64,000 nucleotides of DNA from Lentzea atacamensis (GCF_003269295.1 NZ_QLTT01000001.1:143635-207634); one strand, 5' to 3'. Positions 22,888-31,239 are shown, counted from the first letter of the stretch. Notes: generated from the letters alone by a model not told the origin. Numbers and translations are program-made.

Positions 22888-24828
22888 GTGACCGCCGCCT
22901 CCACGGAGGCTGAGCGGGTGCCGACCCACGCGCGCCGCTCTCCCGAGACAAGCTCCGGCAAGGACGAGCTACGTTCTCACCACCACCGCGGGACACACGT
23001 GCCGTTGACCGCGCTACCCCGCGCCGCCGGCAACGCCGCCGTTACCGCCTGGGTGCAGCGGCAGCAGCGGTCAACCGCCACGCCGACGCGGCCGGCCCCG
23101 GTCGGCGACCTGACCAACACCGGTCTGCTGGACGAGCTCGAGACGGTTCGCCAGCAGCTCGCGAGGCCTGAGCTCGCCGCGGCGGAACGGCAGGCCGCCA
23201 CCACTCGCCAGACCGCGCTGGAGCAGGAACGTCAGGCCCGCGTCGACGCCGGACAGGTCTTCCTCGCGGAGCAGAGCAACGCCGGTGGCCGTGGCCAGCT
23301 CCTCGCCGTCACCGATGGCTCGCAGGTCGTCGACGTGGGCACCGCGCCGCTGGGCTGGGGCCGGTCGGCGCCGGCCGTCGTCGTGACGCAGCGGCAGTTC
23401 CAGCGGGCCCTCAGCGGGCTGGGCATCCCGATCACCAGCCTGGACGAAGCGGCGGCCGCCGGTGTGCTCGGGCCGCGGCTGCAGAGCGGCGCGTTCGAAC
23501 GGCAGCTACCCGGCGTGGTCGGCACCGACGTCAGCGGGCCCGGCGTGCTGCGCAGGGGGTTCACCGGCGATGTGAGCGAGCTGTCGTTCGCCGCGCGTGA
23601 AGGTTCGCCGCTGGTACGCGACTTGAACGCGGTGCCGTGGCGGCCGTCGGGACCCGGTTCGGCGCCCCAGTCGGGCAACTACCCGGTCTGGGACTTCACC
23701 GACATCGGCGGGCGGCTGGTCAGTGTCAAGGCGTCCACCCAGGCCGCCGCCGGGCGCGGTGGCTACTACCGTGACTCGTTCCGGACGCTCACCGGTGCGG
23801 GTGGCGGCACGGCGTTCGACCGAGCCGTGTGGAACCAGCACCCGACGCTGCCGTGGCCACCGACCACGGCCCCCGCCTGGCAGGCAGCGCGGCAGGACGT
23901 GATCCGCCGAGGCAGGCTCGCGGTCAACGCCGACGACGTGACCTCGTTCCGTGCCACGGTCTCCAACGGCGTCATGACCAACCCGGCGAACCACCAGGCC
24001 GCGATCGAGGCTCACCTCGCCGTCGCGAACGAACGCGTCGGCGGCACCCAGATCCGCACACTGGCCCAGCTCAACGCCCTGCCGCCTGCGCAACGAACCC
24101 CGATCCTCACCCGGCTGGCACGGGCTCTGTCCGAGCAGGTGGTCAGCCACGGCATGGACACCGCAGGCCTGCAGGCCGTCCAGAACGTGCGCCTCGCGGC
24201 CGGACTGGGCGGCTCCGGCCGTGGTGCCCGGCCGGACATCGCGATGCGGACGTTCCCCGAAGCGCTGTCGGTGGCCGAACGCGGCGCACCCCGCGCGATG
24301 GGCCGCGCCGGCGTGCGATCGGGCACCATGGGCGCGGGCGCCGCCGTGTTGTTCCAGGCAGGTGGTTCGCTCGTCACCGAGGGCAGACTGCCGTCCGCCG
24401 CGGACTTGGGCACGACCGCGGCCTCCACCGGTGTCGGCGCCGGCGTCGGCGGCGCGGTGGAGACCAGGGTCGGCGCGGCGGTCGGCAACTCGCTGATGGC
24501 CGGTGGGGCCGGCCGGGTGTACGTCGTGCTGGGCCGGGCCGGGACGAGCGCGGCCGGTGCCGTGGTCGCGGCCCCGTTGATCGAGACGGGACACATGGCC
24601 ATCGAGGAGCTGCGCGGCACCGCCGACTACAACGCGACCGACTACGCGGCGCGCGGTGGCCGAGCCGCGGCGTCCGGGCTGCTGGCCGCGGGAATCACGG
24701 GTGCCATCGTCGGCGCACCCGCCACTCCGCTCGGTGCGGCCGTGGGGTTCCTCGTCGGCGTGGCCGCGTACATGGTCACGGACTACCTGATCGGTGACGC
24801 GGTCGAGTCGAGGATCAGGGGGCGGTGA
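22888..24828 (+). CDS. Large protein with AGNAAV motif, injection-system-cargo-like
   Basis: The 646-residue protein is not an enzyme I can name. Near the N-terminus it carries ALPRAAGNAAVTAWVQRQQ (Gly48-Val52), the LQR-x-AGNAAV-type motif shared by actinobacterial proteins linked to extracellular contractile injection systems and related cargo. A coiled segment (residues 80-120) follows. A middle region has VWDFTDIGGRLVSVKAS (Asp269, Asp272, Lys281), reminiscent of a degenerate PD-(D/E)xK nuclease core. The last 190 residues are Gly/Ala-rich hydrophobic, suited to membrane insertion. No sheath, tube or AAA genes are nearby, so it is an orphan. GTG 22888 has AGGA upstream. Confidence 0.6.
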   Translation: MTAASTEAERVPTHARRSPETSSGKDELRSHHHRGTHVPLTALPRAAGNAAVTAWVQRQQRSTATPTRPAPVGDLTNTGLLDELETVRQQLARPELAAAERQAATTRQTALEQERQARVDAGQVFLAEQSNAGGRGQLLAVTDGSQVVDVGTAPLGWGRSAPAVVVTQRQFQRALSGLGIPITSLDEAAAAGVLGPRLQSGAFERQLPGVVGTDVSGPGVLRRGFTGDVSELSFAAREGSPLVRDLNAVPWRPSGPGSAPQSGNYPVWDFTDIGGRLVSVKASTQAAAGRGGYYRDSFRTLTGAGGGTAFDRAVWNQHPTLPWPPTTAPAWQAARQDVIRRGRLAVNADDVTSFRATVSNGVMTNPANHQAAIEAHLAVANERVGGTQIRTLAQLNALPPAQRTPILTRLARALSEQVVSHGMDTAGLQAVQNVRLAAGLGGSGRGARPDIAMRTFPEALSVAERGAPRAMGRAGVRSGTMGAGAAVLFQAGGSLVTEGRLPSAADLGTTAASTGVGAGVGGAVETRVGAAVGNSLMAGGAGRVYVVLGRAGTSAAGAVVAAPLIETGHMAIEELRGTADYNATDYAARGGRAAASGLLAAGITGAIVGAPATPLGAAVGFLVGVAAYMVTDYLIGDAVESRIRGR

Positions 24829-25049
24829 GCGACGAAGCCCGTGCACGCCTCGATGACGTCGGAAATGTCGTCCAGCGCCTGACACAGATCGATCACGGCG
24901 TCGAGACCAGCTCGACCCGACGATTGCGCTGGCGTCCCGCCCCCGTGCGGGTTGGTGTCGACCGGCTCCGACCCGCCGCGTCCGGACGCGTGCAGCCGGC
25001 CTGCGAGCGACGCCCCACGACGTTCGTCGGGGCCTCGCCCGCAGCGTGA
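24825..25049 (+). CDS. Small coupled reading frame after the cargo-like gene
   Basis: GTG at 24825 overlaps the stop of the 646-residue gene (GTGA). The 74-residue frame starts MSDEARARLDDVGNVVQRL, which looks protein-like, but the second half is proline- and arginine-rich and less convincing. If real, its coupling would suit a partner or immunity protein. No homology is recognised. A further frame (25046-25339) also starts with a GTGA overlap but has poor codon use and is not called. Confidence 0.3.
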   Translation: MSDEARARLDDVGNVVQRLTQIDHGVETSSTRRLRWRPAPVRVGVDRLRPAASGRVQPACERRPTTFVGASPAA

Positions 25050-25074
25050 CGACCAGCACCGATCGGGCCGCGGG

Positions 25075-25306
25075 TCACACGATCGCCGAGTTGAAGGCGA
25101 AGAGCAGGTCACCGGTCACCACAAGGGGCGCGGCGCAGGTGTCGGAGGCGGCGGGGGCGTGGGCACCCACCGGTGCTGCGCGCCAGTGCCGCCACATGTA
25201 CCGGGTCGCCTGGCCGGTCAGCACCGCTCGGTTGGCGACTCTCCCGAACCAGGGGATCGGCCTCGGTCTGCGGCATCTCAGGGGGCAGCCATCCGTGCAC
25301 ATCCAC
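25075..25306 (-). pseudogene. Small frameshifted gene remnant
   Basis: On the minus strand, GTG 25306 reads MDVHGWLPPEMPQTEADP. One extra C in a CCCC run (25252-25255) then breaks the frame; one base over, it continues WFGRVANRAVLTGQATRYMWRHW and on to a stop at 25075. The second segment has very high third-position GC, as real genes here do, and is tryptophan-rich. The joined product would be about 76 residues. Family unknown. It may be a decayed gene or an assembly error. Confidence 0.45.
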
Positions 25307-25342
25307 AGGACCTTCGGCAGCGAAGTCCGACTTCTCTGACCG

Positions 25343-25363
25343 CCGATAACGTTCACTTATCGG
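25343..25363. promoter_or_regulatory. Inverted repeat CCGATAA-N7-TTATCGG
   Basis: CCGATAA (25343-25349) and TTATCGG (25357-25363) are exact reverse complements with a 7-base spacer, in the AT-bearing stretch about 80 bases upstream of the coiled-coil gene. Both halves reappear near the recombinase gene (TTATCGG inside a 13-base identity at 53391-53403; CGCCGATAA at 53600-53608). A regulator site shared by the two loci is the simplest reading. Confidence 0.55.
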
Positions 25364-25431
25364 GGGTCAGGTTCTTTCTGCCCAATTGGGTAGCGTTGCG
25401 TTGGATAACGTAACTACACACGTAAGTCTGC

Positions 25432-25444
25432 TACGATATTGCTG
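25432..25444 (+). promoter_or_regulatory. Leaderless promoter of the coiled-coil gene
   Basis: TACGAT (25432-25437) lies 6 bases before GTG 25444, and the 60 bases upstream are unusually AT-rich for this window, including the perfect palindrome CCCAATTGGG (25381-25390) and direct repeats CGTAAC/CGTAAG. No Shine-Dalgarno sequence is present, indicating a leaderless message. Confidence 0.55.
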
Positions 25445-26637
25445 TGGAGACGAGCTGCAACTTCCCCGGCTGTGAGCGCCCCGTTTTCCGAGGTAGCGGG
25501 CCGGGCAGGCCCTCGGAGTACTGCGACCTGCCCGAGCACACGCGCTGGCGGGCTTGGCGGGAGCGGCAGCGGCTGGCTGAGGCGCCTGAGCAAAACCTGG
25601 AGGTCGTCACCGTGACGAATCTCCCGAGGGTCTCCGGTACGGCCAAGATCAGGGCCGAAGAGCTCCTCGACCGCTTCCGGGTGCTGTCGGAGCAGATGAC
25701 GCAGACCCTCGGGCGGGCTGTCGGTGAGCTGAACGCGATGGCGGACCCGAGCGTCGCGGAGAGCCAGATCCAGGCAGCGGAGGCCGAGGCCGCGCGGCGG
25801 GTCGCCGAGGCGCAGGCGGAGTTGGCGGCTGCGGAACGGCGGCGGCACGACGCGGAGAAAGCTCGCAAGGCCGCTGAGGAGATGACCGAGCAGGCCGTGC
25901 GGGCGGCGGAGGAAGCCGACGAGGCGGCGGACACCGCGTTGACCGAGCGGGATGAGGCTCTGGAGGCTGCACGGGTGGCCGAAGAACGTGCCGAGGCGCA
26001 GATCGCCGAGGTCCGGGTGCAGGCGGCGGCCGTGATCGAGGAGATCCGGGCCGAGGCGGACGCCAAGGTGCGTGAGGCGCTGGAGGTGGCGGAGCAGGCG
26101 AAAGCCGATGCGGTGAAGCACGCCGAGCAGGCGCGCCGGCAGGCCGCGAAGGAGATCGAGCAGGCCCGCGCCGAGGCCAGGACCGAGGCCGACCGGGCTC
26201 GCGAGGAGGCCGCCGCCGCGGTCGACCGTGCTCGCGCGGAAGCCGAAGCTGAGATCGGACGTGCGAAGGCCGCCGCCGCGGCTGCGGTGCAGGCTGCTGA
26301 CCAGGCGCGCACCGAGGCTGTGGCGCAGGTTGAGCTGGCGCGTCAGGAGGCGGCGGAGACCGTCAGCCGGGCTGCCAAGGCGCGTGATCAGGCGCTGGTG
26401 CGCGCCGAACGGGCCGAGCAGGCCGCCGCGGACGCCCGCGCCGAGTTGGAACGGACTCGTGGCGAGTTCGACGGGCGGCTCGCGCAGGTCAGGCAGGAAG
26501 GCGCTGATCAGGTGGCGGCGGTGCGGCAGGCGCTGGCCGCGGTGGAGGATGCGCGGGCGCAGACGCTGGTCCGTGCGGAACGCGCGGAACGTCAGCTCGA
26601 CGAGGCTGCGGGCGAACTGCGGGCGTTGCGTCGTTAG
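25444..26637 (+). CDS. Zinc-headed long coiled-coil protein, plasmid/KfrA-like
   Basis: The 397-residue protein begins with a compact Cys5/Cys10/Cys27/His32 cluster (CNFPGCERPVF...EYCDLPEHTRWRAW), likely a zinc site, and continues from about residue 65 to the end as an almost unbroken alanine/glutamate/arginine coiled coil. This layout occurs on actinobacterial plasmids and integrative elements and recalls KfrA-type DNA-binding coiled coils that aid partition. Leaderless GTG start and an AT-rich upstream region with inverted repeats differ from neighbours. Function not established; DNA binding via the N-terminal head is inference. Confidence 0.65.
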   Translation: METSCNFPGCERPVFRGSGPGRPSEYCDLPEHTRWRAWRERQRLAEAPEQNLEVVTVTNLPRVSGTAKIRAEELLDRFRVLSEQMTQTLGRAVGELNAMADPSVAESQIQAAEAEAARRVAEAQAELAAAERRRHDAEKARKAAEEMTEQAVRAAEEADEAADTALTERDEALEAARVAEERAEAQIAEVRVQAAAVIEEIRAEADAKVREALEVAEQAKADAVKHAEQARRQAAKEIEQARAEARTEADRAREEAAAAVDRARAEAEAEIGRAKAAAAAAVQAADQARTEAVAQVELARQEAAETVSRAAKARDQALVRAERAEQAAADARAELERTRGEFDGRLAQVRQEGADQVAAVRQALAAVEDARAQTLVRAERAERQLDEAAGELRALRR

Positions 26638-26683
26638 GGCAACGTCGGGGATCAGCTCTTCCGCCGAAGTAGGCTGATCGGCG

Positions 26684-27472
26684 ATGGACGAGCTCAAGGG
26701 CGACTGCGCCAACTGTTTCGGGTTGTGCTGCGTCGCGCTGCCCTTCGCGAAGTCGGCCGATTTCGCGGCCACCAAGGACACCGGGACACCGTGCCGCAAC
26801 CTGCTGGCAGACCATCGTTGCGGCATCCACGACCGGTTGCGGGACAAGGGTTATCCCGGCTGCACGGTCTACGACTGCTTCGGCGCGGGCCAGCGGGTGT
26901 CGCAGACGGTGTTCCGCGGCAACGACTGGCGCACCGGTGAGCGGCAGAAGATGTTCGCGGTGTTCCCGGTGGCGCGACAGCTGCACGAGTTGCTCTGGTA
27001 TCTCGCCGAGGCCCGTCGTCTCGACCCGCACGACGACCTCGGCGAGGCCTACGCGGAGGTTGAGCGGCACACGGTCGCTGATCCGGACCATCTCCTCGCC
27101 GTCGACGTCGCGGAGATTCGCGCGAAGGTGAACGTCCTGTTGCTGCGAACCAGCGAGCGGCTGCGCGCGAGCGCGAAGTCGTACCGGGGCGCCGACCTGA
27201 TCGGCGCGCGCCTGCGGAACAGGAACCTGAGCAATGCCGACTTCCGGGGTGCCTACCTGATCGGTGCGGATCTGACGAACGCCGACCTGTCGCGGGCGGA
27301 CATGATCGGCGCCGACCTGCGCGGCGCTGACCTGTCGGGTGCGGATCTGAGCACGTGCCTGTTCCTGACGCAGCCGCAGGTCAACGCCGCGCGCGGGAAC
27401 GCCCGCACGAAGCTGCCGGCGGCGTTGACCCGGCCGTCGCACTGGCACACGGGGACCGGCAAACGTCGCTGA
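26684..27472 (+). CDS. Cysteine-cluster pentapeptide-repeat protein
   Basis: The 262-residue protein has an N-terminal cysteine-rich metal-binding head (CANCFGLCCVALPF, TPCRNLL, RCGIH, GCTVYDCFGAG), similar to YkgJ-type Cys clusters, then a helical linker, and a C-terminal pentapeptide-repeat beta helix of the A-D-L-x-x type (ADLIGARLRNRNLSNADF and following). This combination is a conserved actinobacterial family of unknown role. ATG at 26684 is the natural start. It lies 46 bases after the coiled-coil gene but has no evident functional link to it. Confidence 0.85.
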   Translation: MDELKGDCANCFGLCCVALPFAKSADFAATKDTGTPCRNLLADHRCGIHDRLRDKGYPGCTVYDCFGAGQRVSQTVFRGNDWRTGERQKMFAVFPVARQLHELLWYLAEARRLDPHDDLGEAYAEVERHTVADPDHLLAVDVAEIRAKVNVLLLRTSERLRASAKSYRGADLIGARLRNRNLSNADFRGAYLIGADLTNADLSRADMIGADLRGADLSGADLSTCLFLTQPQVNAARGNARTKLPAALTRPSHWHTGTGKRR

Positions 27473-27484
27473 AACTGTGCGGCG

Positions 27485-28249
27485 CTAGACCGACAGGCGT
27501 TGCTGGGCGACCGCGCGGGCGAAGCCCTCGACGTTGTCGATCATGATGTTGTGACCGGTGTTCGGCACGGAGATGATCTGGACACCGGCCGCGGCGAGCT
27601 CGCGCGCACCCCTGGGCGGGGCGTCCTCCGGGTGCAGGAAGACGCGCGGGATCTCCAGTTCCAGCAACAGTTTCCGCATCGTCGGTGACGTGCCGCGGAC
27701 GAGGTCGACGGCGCTGCGGTAGAGGGCTTCGCGGCCGGCCATGCGCATGGTCGCGGCCCAGTGCGGGCCGACGTCGCGCAGCACGCGGTCGAAACCGTGA
27801 GAGAGGAAGTCAGCCTCACCGTAGGCGGCGATGCCCCGGCTGCCGGGTGCGCCGAGCGCGGGCGTGGCGGGGTCGACGTGGGGGTCGACGAGGACGAGCG
27901 AGCGCACCATCTCGGGGTGGCGGGCGGCGAGCACGATGGCGACGGCTCCGCCCATGCTGTGGCCGATGATCTCGCTGCGGCGCAGGCCGATCTTGGCCAG
28001 CGCGACGGCGAGGGCGTCGGCGTGGCCTTCGAGCGAGTAGGCGAACCCGGTGGGGCGGTCGCTGATGCCGAAGCCGAGCATGTCCATCATCAGGCTGCGG
28101 CGGCCGGCGAGCAGCGGATGGGCGACGGCTTCGGCGTAGTAGGGCGCCGAGGAGGCGCCGAGACCGTGCAGGTAGACGCGGGCGGGCGTGTCGCCCGGTA
28201 CTTCGACCCAGCGGATCCGGACCCCAGGTCTGATCTCGACGGCGCGCAT
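27485..28249 (-). CDS. Alpha/beta hydrolase
   Basis: The 254-residue protein is an alpha/beta-fold hydrolase: oxyanion region YLHGLGASSAPY, nucleophile elbow GHSMGG (catalytic Ser), acid in a VFLHPEDAPP region and His in VPNTGHNIMIDNVEGFA. The spacing is that of small esterases/lactonases of the MhpC group. The substrate is not readable. ATG at 28249. It converges with the pentapeptide gene (12-base gap) and is not in an obvious operon. Confidence 0.9.
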   Translation of the reverse strand: MRAVEIRPGVRIRWVEVPGDTPARVYLHGLGASSAPYYAEAVAHPLLAGRRSLMMDMLGFGISDRPTGFAYSLEGHADALAVALAKIGLRRSEIIGHSMGGAVAIVLAARHPEMVRSLVLVDPHVDPATPALGAPGSRGIAAYGEADFLSHGFDRVLRDVGPHWAATMRMAGREALYRSAVDLVRGTSPTMRKLLLELEIPRVFLHPEDAPPRGARELAAAGVQIISVPNTGHNIMIDNVEGFARAVAQQRLSV

Positions 28250-28332
28250 GTCTCTCCCGGCGGCTGATTCGACTGCTGGACCCTACCTCGCGTGCACGGC
28301 AAGTGAGACCGGTTTCGAGACCCGGTTCTCAC

Positions 28333-28809
28333 CTAGTCGACGAGCCGCGCGGCGATCACTGCGAGGAACAGGGTCACTGCGGTGAACACGAAGGTGTAGC
28401 CAAATCCTATGGCGGCGTGCAGCGGGCGTGATCGTGGTCCCTCGCACAGGTGCAGCTGCCAGTGGGCGGCGCCCAGGCCGAAAACCAGCCACGGCAGCAC
28501 AATCAGCGGATCCGTTGGCCCGCCGAGCAGTCCACTGACCGCGAAGGGGGTCGCCGCGGTGAGGACGCCGGTGATGGTGGCGATCATGCGCGGGCGGCTG
28601 ACCGGTTCGCCGGTGGTGCGGGCGGCGGCTGTGGCCACGATCGTGGCGAGGATGATGGCGGTGATCAGGAGGCCGAGCAGCCACGGGCGTTCGTCGGGTC
28701 CCGTGGCGGTGACCGGGATCAGGGCGGCCGCTGTGAGCAGCACGGCGGCGACGGGTGTCAGCGGGAGCACCCAGGAGTGGCGAAGGGGCACTGCGTGATG
28801 TTCGCTCAC
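28333..28809 (-). CDS. Hypothetical four-helix membrane protein
   Basis: The 158-residue protein has four to five hydrophobic segments (about residues 14-35, 44-63, 77-96, 103-118 and 132-155) separated by short polar loops and no recognised motif. GTG at 28809 starts MSEHHAVPLRHSW. It lies 31 bases downstream of the SMI1-type gene on the same strand and could be the last gene of the TetR operon. No function can be assigned. Confidence 0.6.
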   Translation of the reverse strand: MSEHHAVPLRHSWVLPLTPVAAVLLTAAALIPVTATGPDERPWLLGLLITAIILATIVATAAARTTGEPVSRPRMIATITGVLTAATPFAVSGLLGGPTDPLIVLPWLVFGLGAAHWQLHLCEGPRSRPLHAAIGFGYTFVFTAVTLFLAVIAARLVD

Positions 28810-28840
28810 ACGCGCGTTGATCGGCAGAGGCCGAACGGTG

Positions 28841-29368
28841 TCACCACATGCCGGGGTCGCCGAGGGTGTAACCGGTCAGCTGCGGGTCGAGGACGCCGGT
28901 GAGCTCGGCGACGAGCAGTTCGGTGAGGGTTCCCTCGAAGCGGTGCCGGTCGAACTCCACGTCCCAGAGGATCGTCCAGCGGTCGGGGGCCGGGTCGGAC
29001 GTGTCCCACCACAGGACGTCGCGGCCCTCGGTGCTCGCGCACAACAGCAAGCCTCCGGGTTCGGGGTGTACCGGCAGTGCGGCGGCAAGGTCGTTCGCGA
29101 ACCAGTCACGCAGGTAGGTGGCGTGCACCTCGTGTCCCTCGCGGAAGCCGTTCGCGGGGACGATGTCGATCCCGCCGATGGTGAGCTCGCCGAAGCCGTC
29201 CATGAGGCGCTTGTAGTCCGTGGGCAGCTCGATGCCGGCGTCGGCCTCGATGGCTGTCCAGTCGTGGACGTGGCTCGCGGGGGCGTAGACCAGTTCTGAC
29301 AACGGGTAGGCGAGGCCGGTGGGGAAACCTGCCAGGACTTCCCGCAGTCGCGCGAGGGCGTCAGTCAC
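28841..29368 (-). CDS. SMI1/KNR4 (SUKH) family protein
   Basis: The 175-residue protein shows the SUKH pattern: WTAIEADAGIELPTDYKRLMDGFGELTIGGIDIVP near the N-terminus, then LLLCASTEGRDVLWWDT and a FEGTLTELLVAELTG segment. SUKH proteins are often immunity proteins of contact-dependent toxins, or general interaction modules. Here the gene overlaps the TetR gene by 8 bases and no toxin sits beside it, so the partner is unclear. GTG 29368 gives a normal N-terminus. Confidence 0.85.
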   Translation of the reverse strand: MTDALARLREVLAGFPTGLAYPLSELVYAPASHVHDWTAIEADAGIELPTDYKRLMDGFGELTIGGIDIVPANGFREGHEVHATYLRDWFANDLAAALPVHPEPGGLLLCASTEGRDVLWWDTSDPAPDRWTILWDVEFDRHRFEGTLTELLVAELTGVLDPQLTGYTLGDPGMW

Positions 29369-29912
29369 GCGGGTGGTTCTCGATGCCGAGTGCGGCGCAG
29401 GCGGCGGTCACCGTCGCGGCCTTCAGCTCGTCGTACGGCGCGTCCGGGAACTGCATGGTGCAGTCCTGCATCCCGCCGAACGCCAGCACGGCCCGCGCCT
29501 CCTGCTCCAGCGTCGGCTCGGGGCCGAACAGGATCCGCGTGAGCCGGGCCCGCCACGCCAGCACGGTGTCGATCAGGCCGAGCTCCGCGAGGGTGGACAG
29601 CTCGGCGACCAGCAGCAGGACGTCGGCTCGGTGGCGGTGGTGGAAGTCGAAGAAGCCCTCGATCAGTTCGAGGGGTGGCACGTCGGCGCGGTCCTCCATG
29701 CGGGAGAGGAACTCGTCGCCCTCGTCGAGCAGCGGGGTGACGATGCTGCGGACCAGCTCTTCGCGTGAGGTGAAGTGGTAGTACAGCGCGGGTTTGGTGA
29801 TGCCGAGGCGGTCGGCGATCTCCTGCAGGCTGGTCTGCTGGACGCCCTTGGTGACGAACAGCTCCCGCGCGGTCTGCATGATCCGCTTCTTGGTGTCGGA
29901 CGGTCTGGCCAC
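29361..29912 (-). CDS. TetR-family regulator
   Basis: The 183-residue protein has the helix-turn-helix at residues 9-55 (IMQTARELFVTKGVQQTSLQEIADRLGITKPALYYHFTSREEL) and a C-terminal domain of the type found in multidrug-responsive repressors. GTG 29912 lies 7 bases after TAAGAT on the minus strand, so it is leaderless. Two near-identical 20-base operators lie between it and the FAD monooxygenase gene, which it should repress along with itself. Confidence 0.92.
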   Translation of the reverse strand: MARPSDTKKRIMQTARELFVTKGVQQTSLQEIADRLGITKPALYYHFTSREELVRSIVTPLLDEGDEFLSRMEDRADVPPLELIEGFFDFHHRHRADVLLLVAELSTLAELGLIDTVLAWRARLTRILFGPEPTLEQEARAVLAFGGMQDCTMQFPDAPYDELKAATVTAACAALGIENHPRD

Positions 29913-29921
29913 GCGCCGAAT

Positions 29922-29987
29922 CTTACTTAACAGTCGGTAAGGGCGGGTGTAGTCTCGAGGAAAGGGGCTTACCGACCGTTAAGTAAG
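29922..29987. promoter_or_regulatory. Paired 20-bp TetR operators around a divergent promoter
   Basis: CTTACTTAAC.GTCGGTAAG occurs at 29922-29941 and, inverted, at 29968-29987, matching at 19 of 20 positions. The monooxygenase promoter reads -35 TTAACA (29927-29932, inside operator 1), 17-base spacer, -10 TAGTCT (29950-29955). The TetR -10 (29925-29920, minus) is also inside operator 1. Both promoters would be shut by one bound dimer. Confidence 0.8.
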
Positions 29988-29997
29988 GGGGTTTGAC

Positions 29998-31212
29998 GTG
30001 CGGGTTCTCGTTTCCGGTGCGAGCATCGCGGGTCCGGTGCTGGCGTACTGGCTCACCCGGTACGGGCACGAGGTGACGGTGGTGGAGCGGTCACCGGTGC
30101 TGCGCAAGACGGGTGGGCACGCGGTCGACCTGTTCAAGCCGGCGATGGACATCTCCGAACGCATGGGTGTTCTGCCGCGCATCGAGTCGTTGGCGACCGG
30201 CACCGAGCGCATCACGTTCCTGCGTGAGGGAACGCGCAGACCCATCAGCGCCGACGCGACGAAGCTGTTCGGTGCCGCGTCGGACCGGCACGTCGAGATC
30301 ATGCGCGACGACCTGAGCGAGGTCTACTACGACGCCACGCTGCCCGATGTCGCCTACGTGTTCGGGGATTCGATCACGTCGATCGGCGACGACGGTGACG
30401 TGACGTTCGAGAAGGCGGCACCGCGGAAGTTCGATCTGGTGATCGGCGCGGACGGGTTGCATTCGAACGTGCGCCGGCTGGTGTTCGGTGAGGTCGAGAA
30501 GGCGTTCGTGGGCGCGTATCTGGCCGTGTTGTCGGTCCCTCGCGAACTGGGTGCGCCGGGGGCGATGACCGGGCACATCGGACGGGGACGCAGTGCGGCG
30601 GTGTACGGGGCACGCAGCGTGGACGACGCGCGGGCTGTGTTCCTGTTCCGCACGAAGGAAGAGCTGGACTACCACTACCGGGATGTCGCGCGGCAGAAGC
30701 AGCTGCTGCGGGAGGCGTTCGCGGGCCTGCATCCCGAGGTCGACGGATGGCTCGAGCACCTCGACGACGACCGGGCGTTCTACTTCGACTCGATCACGCA
30801 GCTGCGCGGCGACACGTGGACGCGCGGGCGGGTGGCGCTGGTCGGGGACGCGGGCTACTGCCCCGGTCCGGCGATCGGGGGCAGCACGAGCCTCGCGGTG
30901 CTGGGCGCCTACGTGCTGGCGGGCGAGCTGGCCCGCACCGACGACCACGTGGCGGCGTTCGCCCGGTACGAGGACGAGATGCGCGGGGTGGTGCACGCGA
31001 GCCGTGAGTTCGCGCTGGGAGCCGCGAAGGCGTTGGTCCCGTCGACGCGGGCGGGGGTGTGGGCGCTGACGCGGGGTGCGCAGTTCTTCACGTCGTTGCC
31101 TTTGTGGCTGCTGCGGCCGTTGGTCAAGCTCAACTCGAAGGGCATGCGGCTGCACGACTCGATGCGGGTGCCCGACTACGAGCGTCAGGGCGCCGAGGTC
31201 TCGGCGCCCTGA
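29998..31212 (+). CDS. FAD-dependent monooxygenase (Tet(X)/PHBH-like)
   Basis: The 404-residue flavoprotein has the N-terminal GASIAGPVLAYWL dinucleotide-binding motif, VIGADGLHSNVRR (DG motif) near residue 155, and GDAGYCPGPAIGGSTSLAVLGAYVLAGEL (GD motif) near residue 285. It is a group A aromatic hydroxylase of the Tet(X)-like type. Control by a TetR repressor suggests induction by, and modification of, an aromatic drug-like compound (inference). GTG 29998 immediately precedes the first beta strand. Confidence 0.92.
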   Translation: MRVLVSGASIAGPVLAYWLTRYGHEVTVVERSPVLRKTGGHAVDLFKPAMDISERMGVLPRIESLATGTERITFLREGTRRPISADATKLFGAASDRHVEIMRDDLSEVYYDATLPDVAYVFGDSITSIGDDGDVTFEKAAPRKFDLVIGADGLHSNVRRLVFGEVEKAFVGAYLAVLSVPRELGAPGAMTGHIGRGRSAAVYGARSVDDARAVFLFRTKEELDYHYRDVARQKQLLREAFAGLHPEVDGWLEHLDDDRAFYFDSITQLRGDTWTRGRVALVGDAGYCPGPAIGGSTSLAVLGAYVLAGELARTDDHVAAFARYEDEMRGVVHASREFALGAAKALVPSTRAGVWALTRGAQFFTSLPLWLLRPLVKLNSKGMRLHDSMRVPDYERQGAEVSAP

Positions 31213-31239
31213 CGGCACGGTGTTGTCAGAACGGCAGGA

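Noticed and set aside
25046..25339. Third coupled plus-strand gene after the cargo-like protein
   Set aside because: It does start with a GTGA overlap, but its codon pattern is poor and the minus strand across the same bases has a much stronger coding signature.
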